Assembly: GCA_015709205.1 (NCBI GenBank) | Contig: JACCQO010000009.1 | Span: 54,904 to 118,903 of the forward strand | From: Desulfovibrionaceae bacterium | Lineage (GTDB): Bacteria; Desulfobacterota; Desulfovibrionia; Desulfovibrionales; Desulfovibrionaceae | Reading direction: 5' to 3' | DNA length: 64,000 nt | The notes under the pieces: model-generated | Told to the model about the DNA's origin: nothing | The model's input: only the letters and a program-made list of their open reading frames with translations | Databases searched by the model: none | In this document: piece by piece, positions 25,034 to 33,354 of the stretch | Position numbering within the stretch: the first letter of the stretch is position 1 | Layout: every line of letters starts with the position of its first letter | Program-made: the position numbers and the translations under genes

Positions 25034-25519
25034 ATGCAGCGTCATCGCGTGCTCTTGGTGGACGACGAGAGCCGGTTTACCGGGCGGCTGACCGCCGAGC
25101 TGGAGCGCTTGGGCGCTCCGGTGGAGCGCGTGGGCTCGGTGCGCGCGGCCGAGGAGGTCCTGCGCGGGGTCTGTACGGGCGCAGAGCCGGGCGCCGGGCC
25201 GGGCTCGGGTCTGGTCCCGATGGACCTGATCCTGGTGAATCTGGACGCGGTGGAGGCGGGCGCGCGCGCCGTGGCGCGGCTCAAGCGCGCGGCCCCGGCC
25301 GCCGAGATCGTGGCCCTGGCCGACCGGCCCTCCATGGAGGACGCGCGCGTGTGCATGGACATGGGCGCGTTCGACTACTTCGTGCGTTCCGCGCCCCTGG
25401 ACGAACTCCTGCTCATCCTGCACGACGCGGCCGAAAAGCTGCGCTACGTGGCCGAGGCCGCCACCTCGCCCTTTGCCGACAGCTGCGGCGCGTCCGCCGC
25501 ATCCGGAGGCCGCCCGTGA
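25034..25519 (+). CDS. Degenerate (pseudo-)receiver domain protein
   Basis: This 161-residue CheY-like protein has no output domain; the RBS is GGGGAGAGG. The N-terminal acidic pair is intact (VLLVDDE, D10-D11). Aligned with the receiver at 44227-44616, the phosphoacceptor Asp54 is Asn69 (DLILVNLD), conserved Thr82 is Ala96 (VALADR) and the Lys-Pro pair is Arg118-Ser119 (FDYFVRSA). The frame DARVCMDMGAFDY is otherwise very close, so the two are paralogues. A 12-15 residue Gly/Pro/Ala insert precedes the acceptor strand. It cannot be phosphorylated at the normal site and is probably a constitutive or protein-binding version. Its TGA overlaps the GTG start of the next gene by 4 nt, implying coupled translation. 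Confidence 0.85.
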   Translation: MQRHRVLLVDDESRFTGRLTAELERLGAPVERVGSVRAAEEVLRGVCTGAEPGAGPGSGLVPMDLILVNLDAVEAGARAVARLKRAAPAAEIVALADRPSMEDARVCMDMGAFDYFVRSAPLDELLLILHDAAEKLRYVAEAATSPFADSCGASAASGGRP

Positions 25520-26928
25520 CCCGCCAGGTGGCGGACAGGCCCGTGGCGCGCGCGCTGCGGCGGCTGTTGGGCCGCTCGGAGCCCCGGCGCTCGGACGTCC
25601 TGGCCGCCGAGGTCCTGCGCCGGGGCTGTCGGCGGCGCTTCCACACCTACCGCATGCTCCTCAACGCCCGGACCCGCGTGTTCACCGTGGTCCAGGAGCT
25701 GGACCGCGCCCTGGGCGGCAGCTGGCCCTTCGACGCCGCCTTCGTGCACACCCAGTGTGCGCGCGCCTCGGCCGGGGCGCTGCGCATGATCGTACACCTC
25801 AACGAACTGACCGGCGGCATGCACCGCACCCTGCTGGACCGCCACCGCGTCATCCACAACGAGCTCATGGCCCTGGTGGGCAAGGCCCCGGACCGCGACC
25901 TGGGGGCCGGGGCCATTCTCGACGGCCGGGCCTGTCCCATGGACCGCGCCGTGTGCATGTCCGGGCCCGAGGGCGCGGACTCGGCGGAAGCGGGCCAGCC
26001 CAGCCCGGACGCGGCCATGGGCTCGACCCTGGGCCGCAGCCTGGGCCCGGACGCGCGGCGGCGGCTCCTGGCCAATCCGGCCTGCGCCCTGCTCGCAGCC
26101 TGCGCCGCGCACATCACGCCCCTGACCATGGACGAGCCCGAATCCCTGCTCTTCACCCCGGACAACTGCCGCACCTTCCGCGACCTGGCCAGCTACTGCC
26201 ATCAGAAGGCCCGCGAGGCCATCGTGGAGCTGTGCGGCCGGGGCGGCCCGGGCATGGGCAGCAAGCAGCTCGTGTTTCGGGGCAAGGCCATGCAGTTCTG
26301 GGCCGTGGACCTGGCCGACGGGTTCTCCGGGGCGGTCCTGGGCCCGCGCGTGGGCTTCGACAATGTGGTGGCCGAGCCCGCGCACGCCCTGTGGCGCGGG
26401 ATGATGAGCGTGCCCTGGGAGGGCCCGCGCGTGGACGCGCGCGGCTTCCTCGCCGTGCTGGCCCAGGCGGCCTGCAACCACGAGATCGAGCCCGCCACCT
26501 CGGACGGCTTCGCCATGCGCAACCTCTTTCTGCTGGCGCGCGACTACGTGAACCTGGAGTGTCGTTTCGGCTTCCACTTCGTGTGCGTGGAGGCCCTGGC
26601 GGGCGACCGGCCCCTGGAGAACTTCCTCAGCTTCCGCTTTCTGGGCGGGGCCGCGGACATGCGCCGCAAGGTCATGCGCGCGCGCTTCGTGGAGAACATC
26701 CTGGCGCGCTACGGCTTCGTCTGCGAGGTGGTCGGCGACCGCATGACCGCGCGCCGCCAGCACGGCGGCCGCGAGCCCATGCTCCGGCTCCTGGAAGTGC
26801 TCGGCTACCTGCTCATGCACACCCGCCAGCTGGACATGATCATGGGCAACGAGACGGTCATGGCCGAATACCACGACCGGATCATGTACGACCTGCGCGA
26901 AAAGGTCGGGATGCCGCCGGGGTGGTAG
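25516..26928 (+). CDS. Short PEP-synthase-like paralogue lacking ATP-grasp and phosphohistidine domains
   Basis: The 470-residue protein starts at GTG 25516 inside the preceding stop. It aligns with both ends, but not the middle, of the two large PEP-synthase-like proteins at 44628-47369 and 51123-53930. Residues about 30-130 are the same helical N-terminal region (CRRRFHTYRMLLNARTRVF). Residues about 198-455 are the same unnamed C-terminal domain, with FTPDNCRTFRDL, MQFWAVDLADG, LWRGMMSVPWEGP, RFGFHF, FLGGAADMRRK, and HTRQLDMIMG. The PPDK_N ATP-grasp and swivel His domains are replaced by about 50 Pro/Gly/Ala-rich residues. It therefore cannot use ATP as the long forms might; it may be a regulatory or decoy partner. 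Function unknown. Confidence 0.8.
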   Translation: MTRQVADRPVARALRRLLGRSEPRRSDVLAAEVLRRGCRRRFHTYRMLLNARTRVFTVVQELDRALGGSWPFDAAFVHTQCARASAGALRMIVHLNELTGGMHRTLLDRHRVIHNELMALVGKAPDRDLGAGAILDGRACPMDRAVCMSGPEGADSAEAGQPSPDAAMGSTLGRSLGPDARRRLLANPACALLAACAAHITPLTMDEPESLLFTPDNCRTFRDLASYCHQKAREAIVELCGRGGPGMGSKQLVFRGKAMQFWAVDLADGFSGAVLGPRVGFDNVVAEPAHALWRGMMSVPWEGPRVDARGFLAVLAQAACNHEIEPATSDGFAMRNLFLLARDYVNLECRFGFHFVCVEALAGDRPLENFLSFRFLGGAADMRRKVMRARFVENILARYGFVCEVVGDRMTARRQHGGREPMLRLLEVLGYLLMHTRQLDMIMGNETVMAEYHDRIMYDLREKVGMPPGW

Positions 26929-26949
26929 GGCCCCGGGGCGCGCATCGGC

Positions 26950-26984
26950 AAAAAAAACGGCGGCCAGGGGCCGCCGTTTTTTTT
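26950..26984. terminator. Bidirectional terminator
   Basis: An 8-bp CGGCGGCC/GGCCGCCG stem (26958-26965, 26969-26976) is flanked by eight A and eight T, so it can end the PEP-like gene (+) and the nrdD unit (-). A G9 run (26985-26993) follows. Confidence 0.9.
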
Positions 26985-27013
26985 GGGGGGGGGAGGCTGC
27001 GCTGGAAGCGGGG

Positions 27014-27283
27014 CTACGGCCGGTCGTCGCAGTACCCGGCCGCGGTTTCGTCCGCGACCGGGACCCCGGCGATTTCGGCGATCCGGGCCAGCGACTTGCC
27101 GCGCTCCTGGGCCAGCTTCTTCCATTTGCGCTTTTCCTGCTTGAGCGCCTCTACGGTGTGCAGCAGGTTGAGGACGGTCTGGGCCGGATAGCCGTGGCTG
27201 GCGCGGCTGCCCCGGCGCAGTTCCTCGTCGTTGCGCTGCTTGATGGCGGCGAGCTGGTTGGCGTCGAGAATCATGGGCGGCAT
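27014..27283 (-). CDS. Small protein downstream of nrdD, unknown function
   Basis: The 89-residue product lies 12 bp after the nrdD stop, on the same strand and in the position where nrdG (activase) often sits. It has no CxxxCxxC motif, so it is not an NrdG. Sequence is mostly helical (LAAIKQRNDEELRRG, LLHTVEALKQEKRKWKK) and suggests a short coiled coil. Two ATGs are possible, 27283 and 27274; GGAGG lies only 2 nt before the first and about 11 nt before the second, so the start is uncertain. Co-transcription with nrdD behind the cobalamin riboswitch is likely. Confidence 0.65.
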   Translation of the reverse strand: MPPMILDANQLAAIKQRNDEELRRGSRASHGYPAQTVLNLLHTVEALKQEKRKWKKLAQERGKSLARIAEIAGVPVADETAAGYCDDRP

Positions 27284-27295
27284 CCCCTCCGGGGT

Positions 27296-29359
27296 TTACG
27301 CCGGAACGCTGAAGGGCTTCATGTCGTACTCGACGCGGTCGCGGTATTCCTGCTGCTTGCCCTTGTTCCAGCGGCTGACCGGGCGGTAGTACCCCACGAC
27401 GCGGGTGTACACCTCGGTCTCGCCGCCGCACGTGGGGCAGGCGAAGTGTTCGCCGTACAGGTAGCCGTGGTCCCGGCAGACCGAGAAGGTGGGCGTCACC
27501 GAGATGATGGGGATCTTGGTCAGGCGCATGGCCTTGAGCAGGAAGGACTTCACGCTTTCCTCGCTGGGCGCGGCCTCGCCGAGGAAGGCGTGGAAGACCG
27601 TGCCGCCGTTGTAGAGCGTCTGGAGCTTGTTCTGGTGCTCGAGGGCGGCGAGGACGTCCGGGGTCGCCCCCACCGGCAGGAGCGTGGAGTTGGTGTAGTA
27701 GGGCACGTCGCCGCCCGAGGTGTGGATGTCCACGTACAGGTCCTTGTCGATCTTGGCCAGCCGGTAGCAGGTGCCCTCGCCGGGCGTGGCCTCCAGGTTG
27801 TAGAGGTGCCCGGTCTCCTCCTGGAACTCCACCACGAGCCCGCGCAGGTGGTTGAGCACCCGTTGCATGAGGTCCTGCCCGGCGTCGGTGTCGATTCCCT
27901 TGCCCAGCAGGTTCAGGCACGCCTCGTGCCCGCCGATGAGCCCGATGGTCGAGAAGTGCCCCGCAAAGCCGTTCTTCAGGTAGCGGCGCGAGTACGGGAA
28001 CATGCCCGCGGCCAGGTTCTTCTCCACGATCTTGCGCTTGAACTCCAGGGAGTCGCGCGCCAGGGAGGCGTACTCGGTGACGAGGTCGAGGAAGTCGGCC
28101 TCGGTCTGGGCCAGGTAGGCCAGCTTGGGCAGGTTGAGCGTGACCACGCCGACGGAGCCGGTCAGGTCGCCCGCGCCGAACAGCCCGCCGGTCTTCTTGC
28201 GGATCTCCCGCAGGTCCATCTGCAGCCGGCAGCACATGCTCCGCACGTCCTCGGGATTCATGTCCGAGTTGATGAAGTTCTGGAAGTACGGGGCCCCGTA
28301 CTTGGCCGTCATCCTGAGCAGCAGCCTGCCCTCCTCGGTGTCCCAGGGGAAGTCCTCGGTGACGTTGTACGTGGGGATGGGGAAGGAGAATATCCGGCCG
28401 TCCGCGTCCCCTTCGAGCATCACCTCCAGGAAGGCCCTGTTGAACATGGCCATTTCCTCGGCGTACTCGCCGTAGGTGGAGTCCTGGAGCTTGCCGCCGA
28501 TGATCACGGGCTCGTCGGCGATGTGCTTGGGCGGCGCGAAGTCGAGCGTGAAGTTGGTGAACGGGCACTGGCCGCCCCAGCGGGAGGTGGCGTTGAGGTT
28601 GTGGAGCAGCTTCTGGATCTGCTGTTTCACGGCGTGCTGGTCCAGGCCGTCGTGCCGGATGAACGGGGCGAGGTAGGTGTCCACGTTGTTGAAGGCCTGG
28701 GCCCCGGCCCATTCGTTCTGCAGGGTGCCCAGGAAGTTGACCATCTGGCCGCAGGCCGCGTCGAAGTGCTTGGCCGGGGTGGACGAGCAGCGGTCGCGCA
28801 GGTTGAACCCCTCCAGCAGCAGGTCGCGCAGGCTCCAGCCCGAGCAGTACCCGGCCAGCCCGAAGGACAGGTCGTGGATGTGGAAGTACCCGTGCTTGTG
28901 GGCCATGCGCACTTCCTCGGGGTACTTCTCCAGCACGTACCTGGCCTGCACGGAACCCGCCATGTGCAGGATGAGGCCCTGGAAGGAGTGGGCCATGTTG
29001 GAGTTTTCGTTCACCCGCCAGTCGGTGTTCTCGATGTAGCTGTCGGTGACCTGGGTGATGTCGAGGAAGGCCTCGTTGTGGGCGCGCAGCTCCCGGCGCT
29101 TCTCCCGGTAGATGATGTAGCGTTCGGCGACCTTGAACAGGCGCCCTTCCATGAGCACCTGCTGGACCATGTCCTGGACGTGCTCCTGCTCGGGCACGTC
29201 GATGCCCTCCAGCTTGGCCTCGACCTTGCGGGCCAGCCGTCCGGCCAGCAGGGGATCCTTGATCCCGCTGCTCTTGAGGGCCTTGAAGATGGCGTCCCCG
29301 ATGCGCTTGGTGGACCAGGTCTCGATGCGGCCATCGCGTTTCTGAATCTGAACAGGCAT
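27296..29359 (-). CDS. nrdD: Anaerobic (class III) ribonucleoside-triphosphate reductase
   Basis: This 687-residue glycyl-radical enzyme makes dNTPs from NTPs under anaerobic conditions. The N-terminus is an ATP-cone (MPVQIQKRDGRIETWSTKRI, residues 1-90) for allosteric control. The catalytic barrel follows (HIHDLSFGLAGYCSGWSL, FDAACGQMVNFLGTL). The C-terminus has the zinc site CRDHGY ... CPTCGG and the glycyl-radical loop RVVGYYRPVSRWNKGK, radical Gly near 656. I chose MPVQIQ at 29359 because the ATP-cone starts there; an upstream in-frame ATG (29482) adds 41 residues that read through leader RNA. No activase gene is adjacent. A cobalamin riboswitch precedes it, so expression probably falls when B12 allows a B12-dependent reductase. 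Confidence 0.95.
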   Translation of the reverse strand: MPVQIQKRDGRIETWSTKRIGDAIFKALKSSGIKDPLLAGRLARKVEAKLEGIDVPEQEHVQDMVQQVLMEGRLFKVAERYIIYREKRRELRAHNEAFLDITQVTDSYIENTDWRVNENSNMAHSFQGLILHMAGSVQARYVLEKYPEEVRMAHKHGYFHIHDLSFGLAGYCSGWSLRDLLLEGFNLRDRCSSTPAKHFDAACGQMVNFLGTLQNEWAGAQAFNNVDTYLAPFIRHDGLDQHAVKQQIQKLLHNLNATSRWGGQCPFTNFTLDFAPPKHIADEPVIIGGKLQDSTYGEYAEEMAMFNRAFLEVMLEGDADGRIFSFPIPTYNVTEDFPWDTEEGRLLLRMTAKYGAPYFQNFINSDMNPEDVRSMCCRLQMDLREIRKKTGGLFGAGDLTGSVGVVTLNLPKLAYLAQTEADFLDLVTEYASLARDSLEFKRKIVEKNLAAGMFPYSRRYLKNGFAGHFSTIGLIGGHEACLNLLGKGIDTDAGQDLMQRVLNHLRGLVVEFQEETGHLYNLEATPGEGTCYRLAKIDKDLYVDIHTSGGDVPYYTNSTLLPVGATPDVLAALEHQNKLQTLYNGGTVFHAFLGEAAPSEESVKSFLLKAMRLTKIPIISVTPTFSVCRDHGYLYGEHFACPTCGGETEVYTRVVGYYRPVSRWNKGKQQEYRDRVEYDMKPFSVPA

Positions 29360-29380
29360 GGAATGTCTCGCGGCAGACCC

Positions 29381-29399
29381 CGCATCGCTAGGCGATGCG
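29381..29399 (-). promoter_or_regulatory. Hairpin just before the nrdD start
   Basis: A perfect 8-bp stem CGCATCGC/GCGATGCG (29381-29388 with 29392-29399) lies 22 nt upstream of the nrdD ATG. It may take part in riboswitch control of translation, since no strong Shine-Dalgarno is visible before the ATG. Confidence 0.45.
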
Positions 29400-29544
29400 T
29401 TCGGCGATCGTGGCGAAGGCCGACGGTCTGCGGGATTGCCGTTGGCGACCAAGCGGCGGCTGAACAGCCGATGATCCGGCAAAGGTTGTGGTGTCCGTGC
29501 TCGTCCGGCTGCGGCCTCCTCGGGCCGCTTCCGGCAGGATGCGC

Positions 29545-29723
29545 TTCAGGCAGGTCTTCTGGCTCTCCCTTCGTTCGCCCCGCCTTCCCGCCCTTGCGGG
29601 CAGTGGCGTGATCGGGACGAACGTCCGCGCGAACCGCGGACGGGGATTACAGCGGCGGGACCGCTCCGGTTTCGCACCGGATTCCCTTTTATGGCGTGGC
29701 AGCCACCTGAAGGACCTTGTGAC
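29545..29723 (-). promoter_or_regulatory. Cobalamin (B12) riboswitch upstream of nrdD
   Basis: Read on the minus strand, the leader contains the classic cobalamin aptamer elements in order: GGTGGCTGCCACG, AAAAGGGAATCCGGTGCGA with AACCGGAGCGGTCCCGCC and GCTGTAA, GCCACTGCCCGC with a paired GCGGGAAGG, and finally AGCCAGAAGACCTGCCT, the B12-box end. The aptamer binds adenosylcobalamin or a related corrinoid and normally represses. It sits 190 nt upstream of the nrdD start. The downstream 150 nt probably hold the expression platform; no T-run terminator is evident, so translational control is more likely. Confidence 0.93.
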
Positions 29724-29729
29724 GGAAAA

Positions 29730-29758
29730 AGAGTACCCCAAGGCCATGGCGGGCGCAA
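29730..29758 (-). promoter_or_regulatory. Candidate promoter of the riboswitch-nrdD transcript
   Basis: On the minus strand, TTGCGC (29758-29753), a 17-bp spacer and TACTCT (29735-29730) place the transcript start near 29723, just before the aptamer. Confidence 0.5.
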
Positions 29759-29821
29759 GGGGCAGGCCCCGCCGGAGGGGCGGTCTTGGCCTGGGTCGCC
29801 CCTGCGGGAGCCGCCCGGCCG

Positions 29822-31120
29822 CTACTCGAACGTGCGCGCGTCCACCAGGAGCGGCGCGCCGTCCGGCAGCTCCCGGGCCGCCTCGGCCGTGGCCGCGTCG
29901 TAGATCGCCAGGGCCGGGGCCAGCTTCATGACCGCGCCGAAGGCCGTGCGGAAGGCCGCCTCGTCCAGGGCCTGCGCGCCGCCGCGCACGGCCAGGGCCA
30001 CCTCCAACCGGTCCCTGCCGCCGGGGTTGGCGACGCGCAGCTGCCAGCGGGCCACGGCCGGAAAGTTCTCCATGACCCCGGCCGCCTGGGACGGGTAGAG
30101 GAACTGGCCCTTGACCTTGGCCGTGTCGTCCACGCGGCCGAGGATGCCCGCCAGCCGCCGCGCCGTGCGGCCGCAGGGGCACGCGCCGGGCAGCATGGCC
30201 GAAAGGTCGCCCGTGGCCAGGCGGATCAGGGGATAGGCCGGGTTGAACGGGGTCGCGACCACCTCGCCGGTCTCGCCGTCCGGCAGCGGCGCGCCCGTGG
30301 CCGGGTCGCAGATCTCCACCCAACAGCGCGAGGACAGGTGCATCCCCGCGCCCTCGGGACACTCGTAGGCGATGCAGCCCGCGTCCGCCGTGCCGTAACC
30401 CTGGCGCACGAGCATGCCGAACATCTCCTGCACCCGGGCGCGCAGCGCGTCAGTGAGCCGCTCGGCGGCCACGAAGGCCACCTGGAGCCGGAAGTCCGTG
30501 CGCGGGTCCAGCCCGGCGGCCAGGGCCTTCTCCCCGATCACGGCCAGGTAGCTGGCCATGCCCACGAACCCGGTCGCGCCCACGGCGCGCAGCAGGTCCA
30601 GCTGGACCTGGGTGTTGCCCGGTCCGGCGGGCACCACGGCGCAGCCGATCTCGCGCAGCGGCTCCTCCAGCATCAGCCCGGCCGGGGTCAGGTGGTAGCC
30701 GAAGGTGACCTGGACCACGTCGCACGGCCGGAACCCGCAGGCGTGGAAGGCCTCGGCCCAGCCCCAGTAGTCCGGCGCGTCGGCCTCGGGGTCCAGGATC
30801 GGCCCGGGCGATTGGTAGATGCGGCGCAGCGCGCCCACGGGCACGGTGAGCAGATGCGCCAGCCCGCGTTCGCGCTGCAGCGCGATGATGTCCTTTTTTC
30901 GCAGCGGCGGGATGCGCGCGAAGTCCTCGGGGGTGCGGATGGCGGCGGCGCTCAGCCCCGCCCGGGCCAGCCGGGCGCGGAATTCTCCGCTGTGCTCCGC
31001 CGCGTGGTCCGTCAGCGCCTTGAGCGCGCGCCATTTGCGCGCGCGCCGCTCCTCGGGGGCCAGGGTCTCCATCTCGCCGTAACACCCCGAACGACGGTCC
31101 GGGGCGGTGGAATGGGGCAT
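29822..31120 (-). CDS. Phenylacetate-CoA ligase-like AMP-forming enzyme
   Basis: The 432-residue protein starts MPHSTAPDRRSGCYGEM. It has the PaaK-type adenylation core: the N-terminal DHAAEHSGEFRARLARAG and FARIPPLRKKDI blocks, YGTADAGCIAYECPEG, GETGEVVATPFN and RLATGDLSAMLPGACPCGRT, where the paired Cys are typical. It should activate an aryl or short branched acid with ATP and CoA. Its place at the end of a Liv-type importer operon, with a second AMP-dependent ligase inside the same operon, suggests the imported acid is activated on entry. The usual partner of PaaK-like proteins in such bacteria is indolepyruvate oxidoreductase; it is not in the window. The gene sits 157 bp after livF. Confidence 0.85.
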   Translation of the reverse strand: MPHSTAPDRRSGCYGEMETLAPEERRARKWRALKALTDHAAEHSGEFRARLARAGLSAAAIRTPEDFARIPPLRKKDIIALQRERGLAHLLTVPVGALRRIYQSPGPILDPEADAPDYWGWAEAFHACGFRPCDVVQVTFGYHLTPAGLMLEEPLREIGCAVVPAGPGNTQVQLDLLRAVGATGFVGMASYLAVIGEKALAAGLDPRTDFRLQVAFVAAERLTDALRARVQEMFGMLVRQGYGTADAGCIAYECPEGAGMHLSSRCWVEICDPATGAPLPDGETGEVVATPFNPAYPLIRLATGDLSAMLPGACPCGRTARRLAGILGRVDDTAKVKGQFLYPSQAAGVMENFPAVARWQLRVANPGGRDRLEVALAVRGGAQALDEAAFRTAFGAVMKLAPALAIYDAATAEAARELPDGAPLLVDARTFE

Positions 31121-31277
31121 GCGTGCGGCTCCTTTGCTGTGGGCCTCGGGCGCGCCAGCGCGCCCGGAAACGGAACACGGGGCCGAAGACCGGGAACGTC
31201 GTCCAACGGGCGCGGGCTGCGCGACGGCGGCGCACGCCGCCCCGAAAACGGCGCACGCCGCGCCGCGCCGCGTCGCC

Positions 31278-32078
<801 letters not shown>

Positions 32079-32119
32079 GGCCGTCTCCCCCGCCGGGCGC
32101 GCCGGACGGCGTTCGTGGA

Positions 32120-33328
32120 CTACTTGCCCAGCCATTCCTTCTTGCGCTCCAGGTTCTGGGCCTTGAGGAAGACCATCCTGCCCTTTTCCAGCCTGTAGAG
32201 GAACACGCCCATGTTCGGCCGGTGGTCGTCCGGGAAGATGCTGATGGCCGGGGCCAGCCCCATGGGGTCGTAGTCGCGCAGGGTCTCCAGCGCGGCCTTG
32301 ACCGCCGGGCCGGTCAGCTCGCCCTTCTGCGCCGCGATGCGCATGCCCTCGGCCATGACCAGCATGGAGACGAAGCCGCGCGTGTAGTGCGTCATCTGCG
32401 GCTCGCCGTTCGTGACCTTTTTAATGACCTGCATGCCCGGCACGTCGTCTCCGTAGGCCGCCGCGGCCTGCAGGGAGACGTTGCCGTCGGCCGCGTCGCC
32501 CGCCAGCTTGAAGATGTTCTCGTCGCAGCCCCAGATGTTGGTGAAGAACACGGTCTTGAGCCCCACCTTGACCGCGTCCTTCATGATCACGGCCGTGGAC
32601 GGCGTGGTCCCGCCGATCCAGCAGAAGTCCGGCTTGGCCTTGAGCAGGGCGAGCATCTGCGTGGTGGCGTCGATGTCCTTGAGGCCCACGGTCTCCGTGG
32701 CCACGATCTCGAAGCCCAGTTCCTCGGCGTAGGCCTTGCCGCCGGGGATGGGCGCCAGGCCGTAGGGGTGGTCCGGATAGACGAAGGCGATGCGCGGGGC
32801 GCGCGATTCCTTCCAGCCGTCGCGGAAGTACTTGATGGCCGCACGCATCTGCGTGGTGTAGTCCGCCGCGATGATGAAGTTGTAGGGCGCGGTGGCCGGG
32901 TCGGTCAGGTGCGCGGAGTAGGAGGCCGAGAAGTACGGCATCTTGTCCTTGGTGGCGAAGCGCGCCAGGGCCTCGGTCACGGCCGTGCCGAACCCCTGGA
33001 TGCCGACCACGTGCTCGGAGGTCGTGAACCGTTTGTAGGTGGCGATGCCCTGCTGCGCGTTGTAGGCCGTGTCCGCCTCCAGCAGGGTGATGGGCACGCC
33101 GCCGATGCCCCCGTTGGCGTTGATCCAGGCCGCCCCGTCGTGGATGCCCTTGGCGTAGGGCTGGCCCACGGACGAGGTGGGGCCGGACAGGTCGATCATC
33201 GATCCGATCTTGTATTCCTTGGCCCAGGCCTGGGCGGCCGTCCCCCCGACCGTCCCCGCAATCGTCCCCGAGATCGTCAGCGCCGCCGCGAACAGCGCGG
33301 CCGACAGCAGATGCGCAAAACGTTTCAT
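32120..33328 (-). CDS. livK: Branched-chain amino acid-type periplasmic binding protein (LivK-like)
   Basis: The 402-residue precursor starts MKRFAHLLSAALFAAAL behind GGAGG (spacing 7). Its signal peptide has a GTIAGTVGGT stretch before the cleavage site near AQAWA-KE. The mature protein begins YKIGSMIDLSGPTSSVGQPY, the typical type-I substrate-binding start, with GGIGGVPITLLEADTAYN as the second hallmark. It delivers the substrate to LivHM. The ligand is not fixed by sequence; the neighbouring CoA ligases make an aromatic or branched carboxylate as likely as an amino acid. A longer frame extends upstream only as a shadow of livM. Confidence 0.9.
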   Translation of the reverse strand: MKRFAHLLSAALFAAALTISGTIAGTVGGTAAQAWAKEYKIGSMIDLSGPTSSVGQPYAKGIHDGAAWINANGGIGGVPITLLEADTAYNAQQGIATYKRFTTSEHVVGIQGFGTAVTEALARFATKDKMPYFSASYSAHLTDPATAPYNFIIAADYTTQMRAAIKYFRDGWKESRAPRIAFVYPDHPYGLAPIPGGKAYAEELGFEIVATETVGLKDIDATTQMLALLKAKPDFCWIGGTTPSTAVIMKDAVKVGLKTVFFTNIWGCDENIFKLAGDAADGNVSLQAAAAYGDDVPGMQVIKKVTNGEPQMTHYTRGFVSMLVMAEGMRIAAQKGELTGPAVKAALETLRDYDPMGLAPAISIFPDDHRPNMGVFLYRLEKGRMVFLKAQNLERKKEWLGK

Positions 33329-33354
33329 GTTTCCCTCCATGTGGGTTGATGCGC

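Noticed and set aside
18565-25035. A >2000-codon open frame antisense to the dehydrogenase/ETF operon
   Set aside because: It crosses four well-supported genes and a strong terminator and shows no domain motif; a GC artefact.
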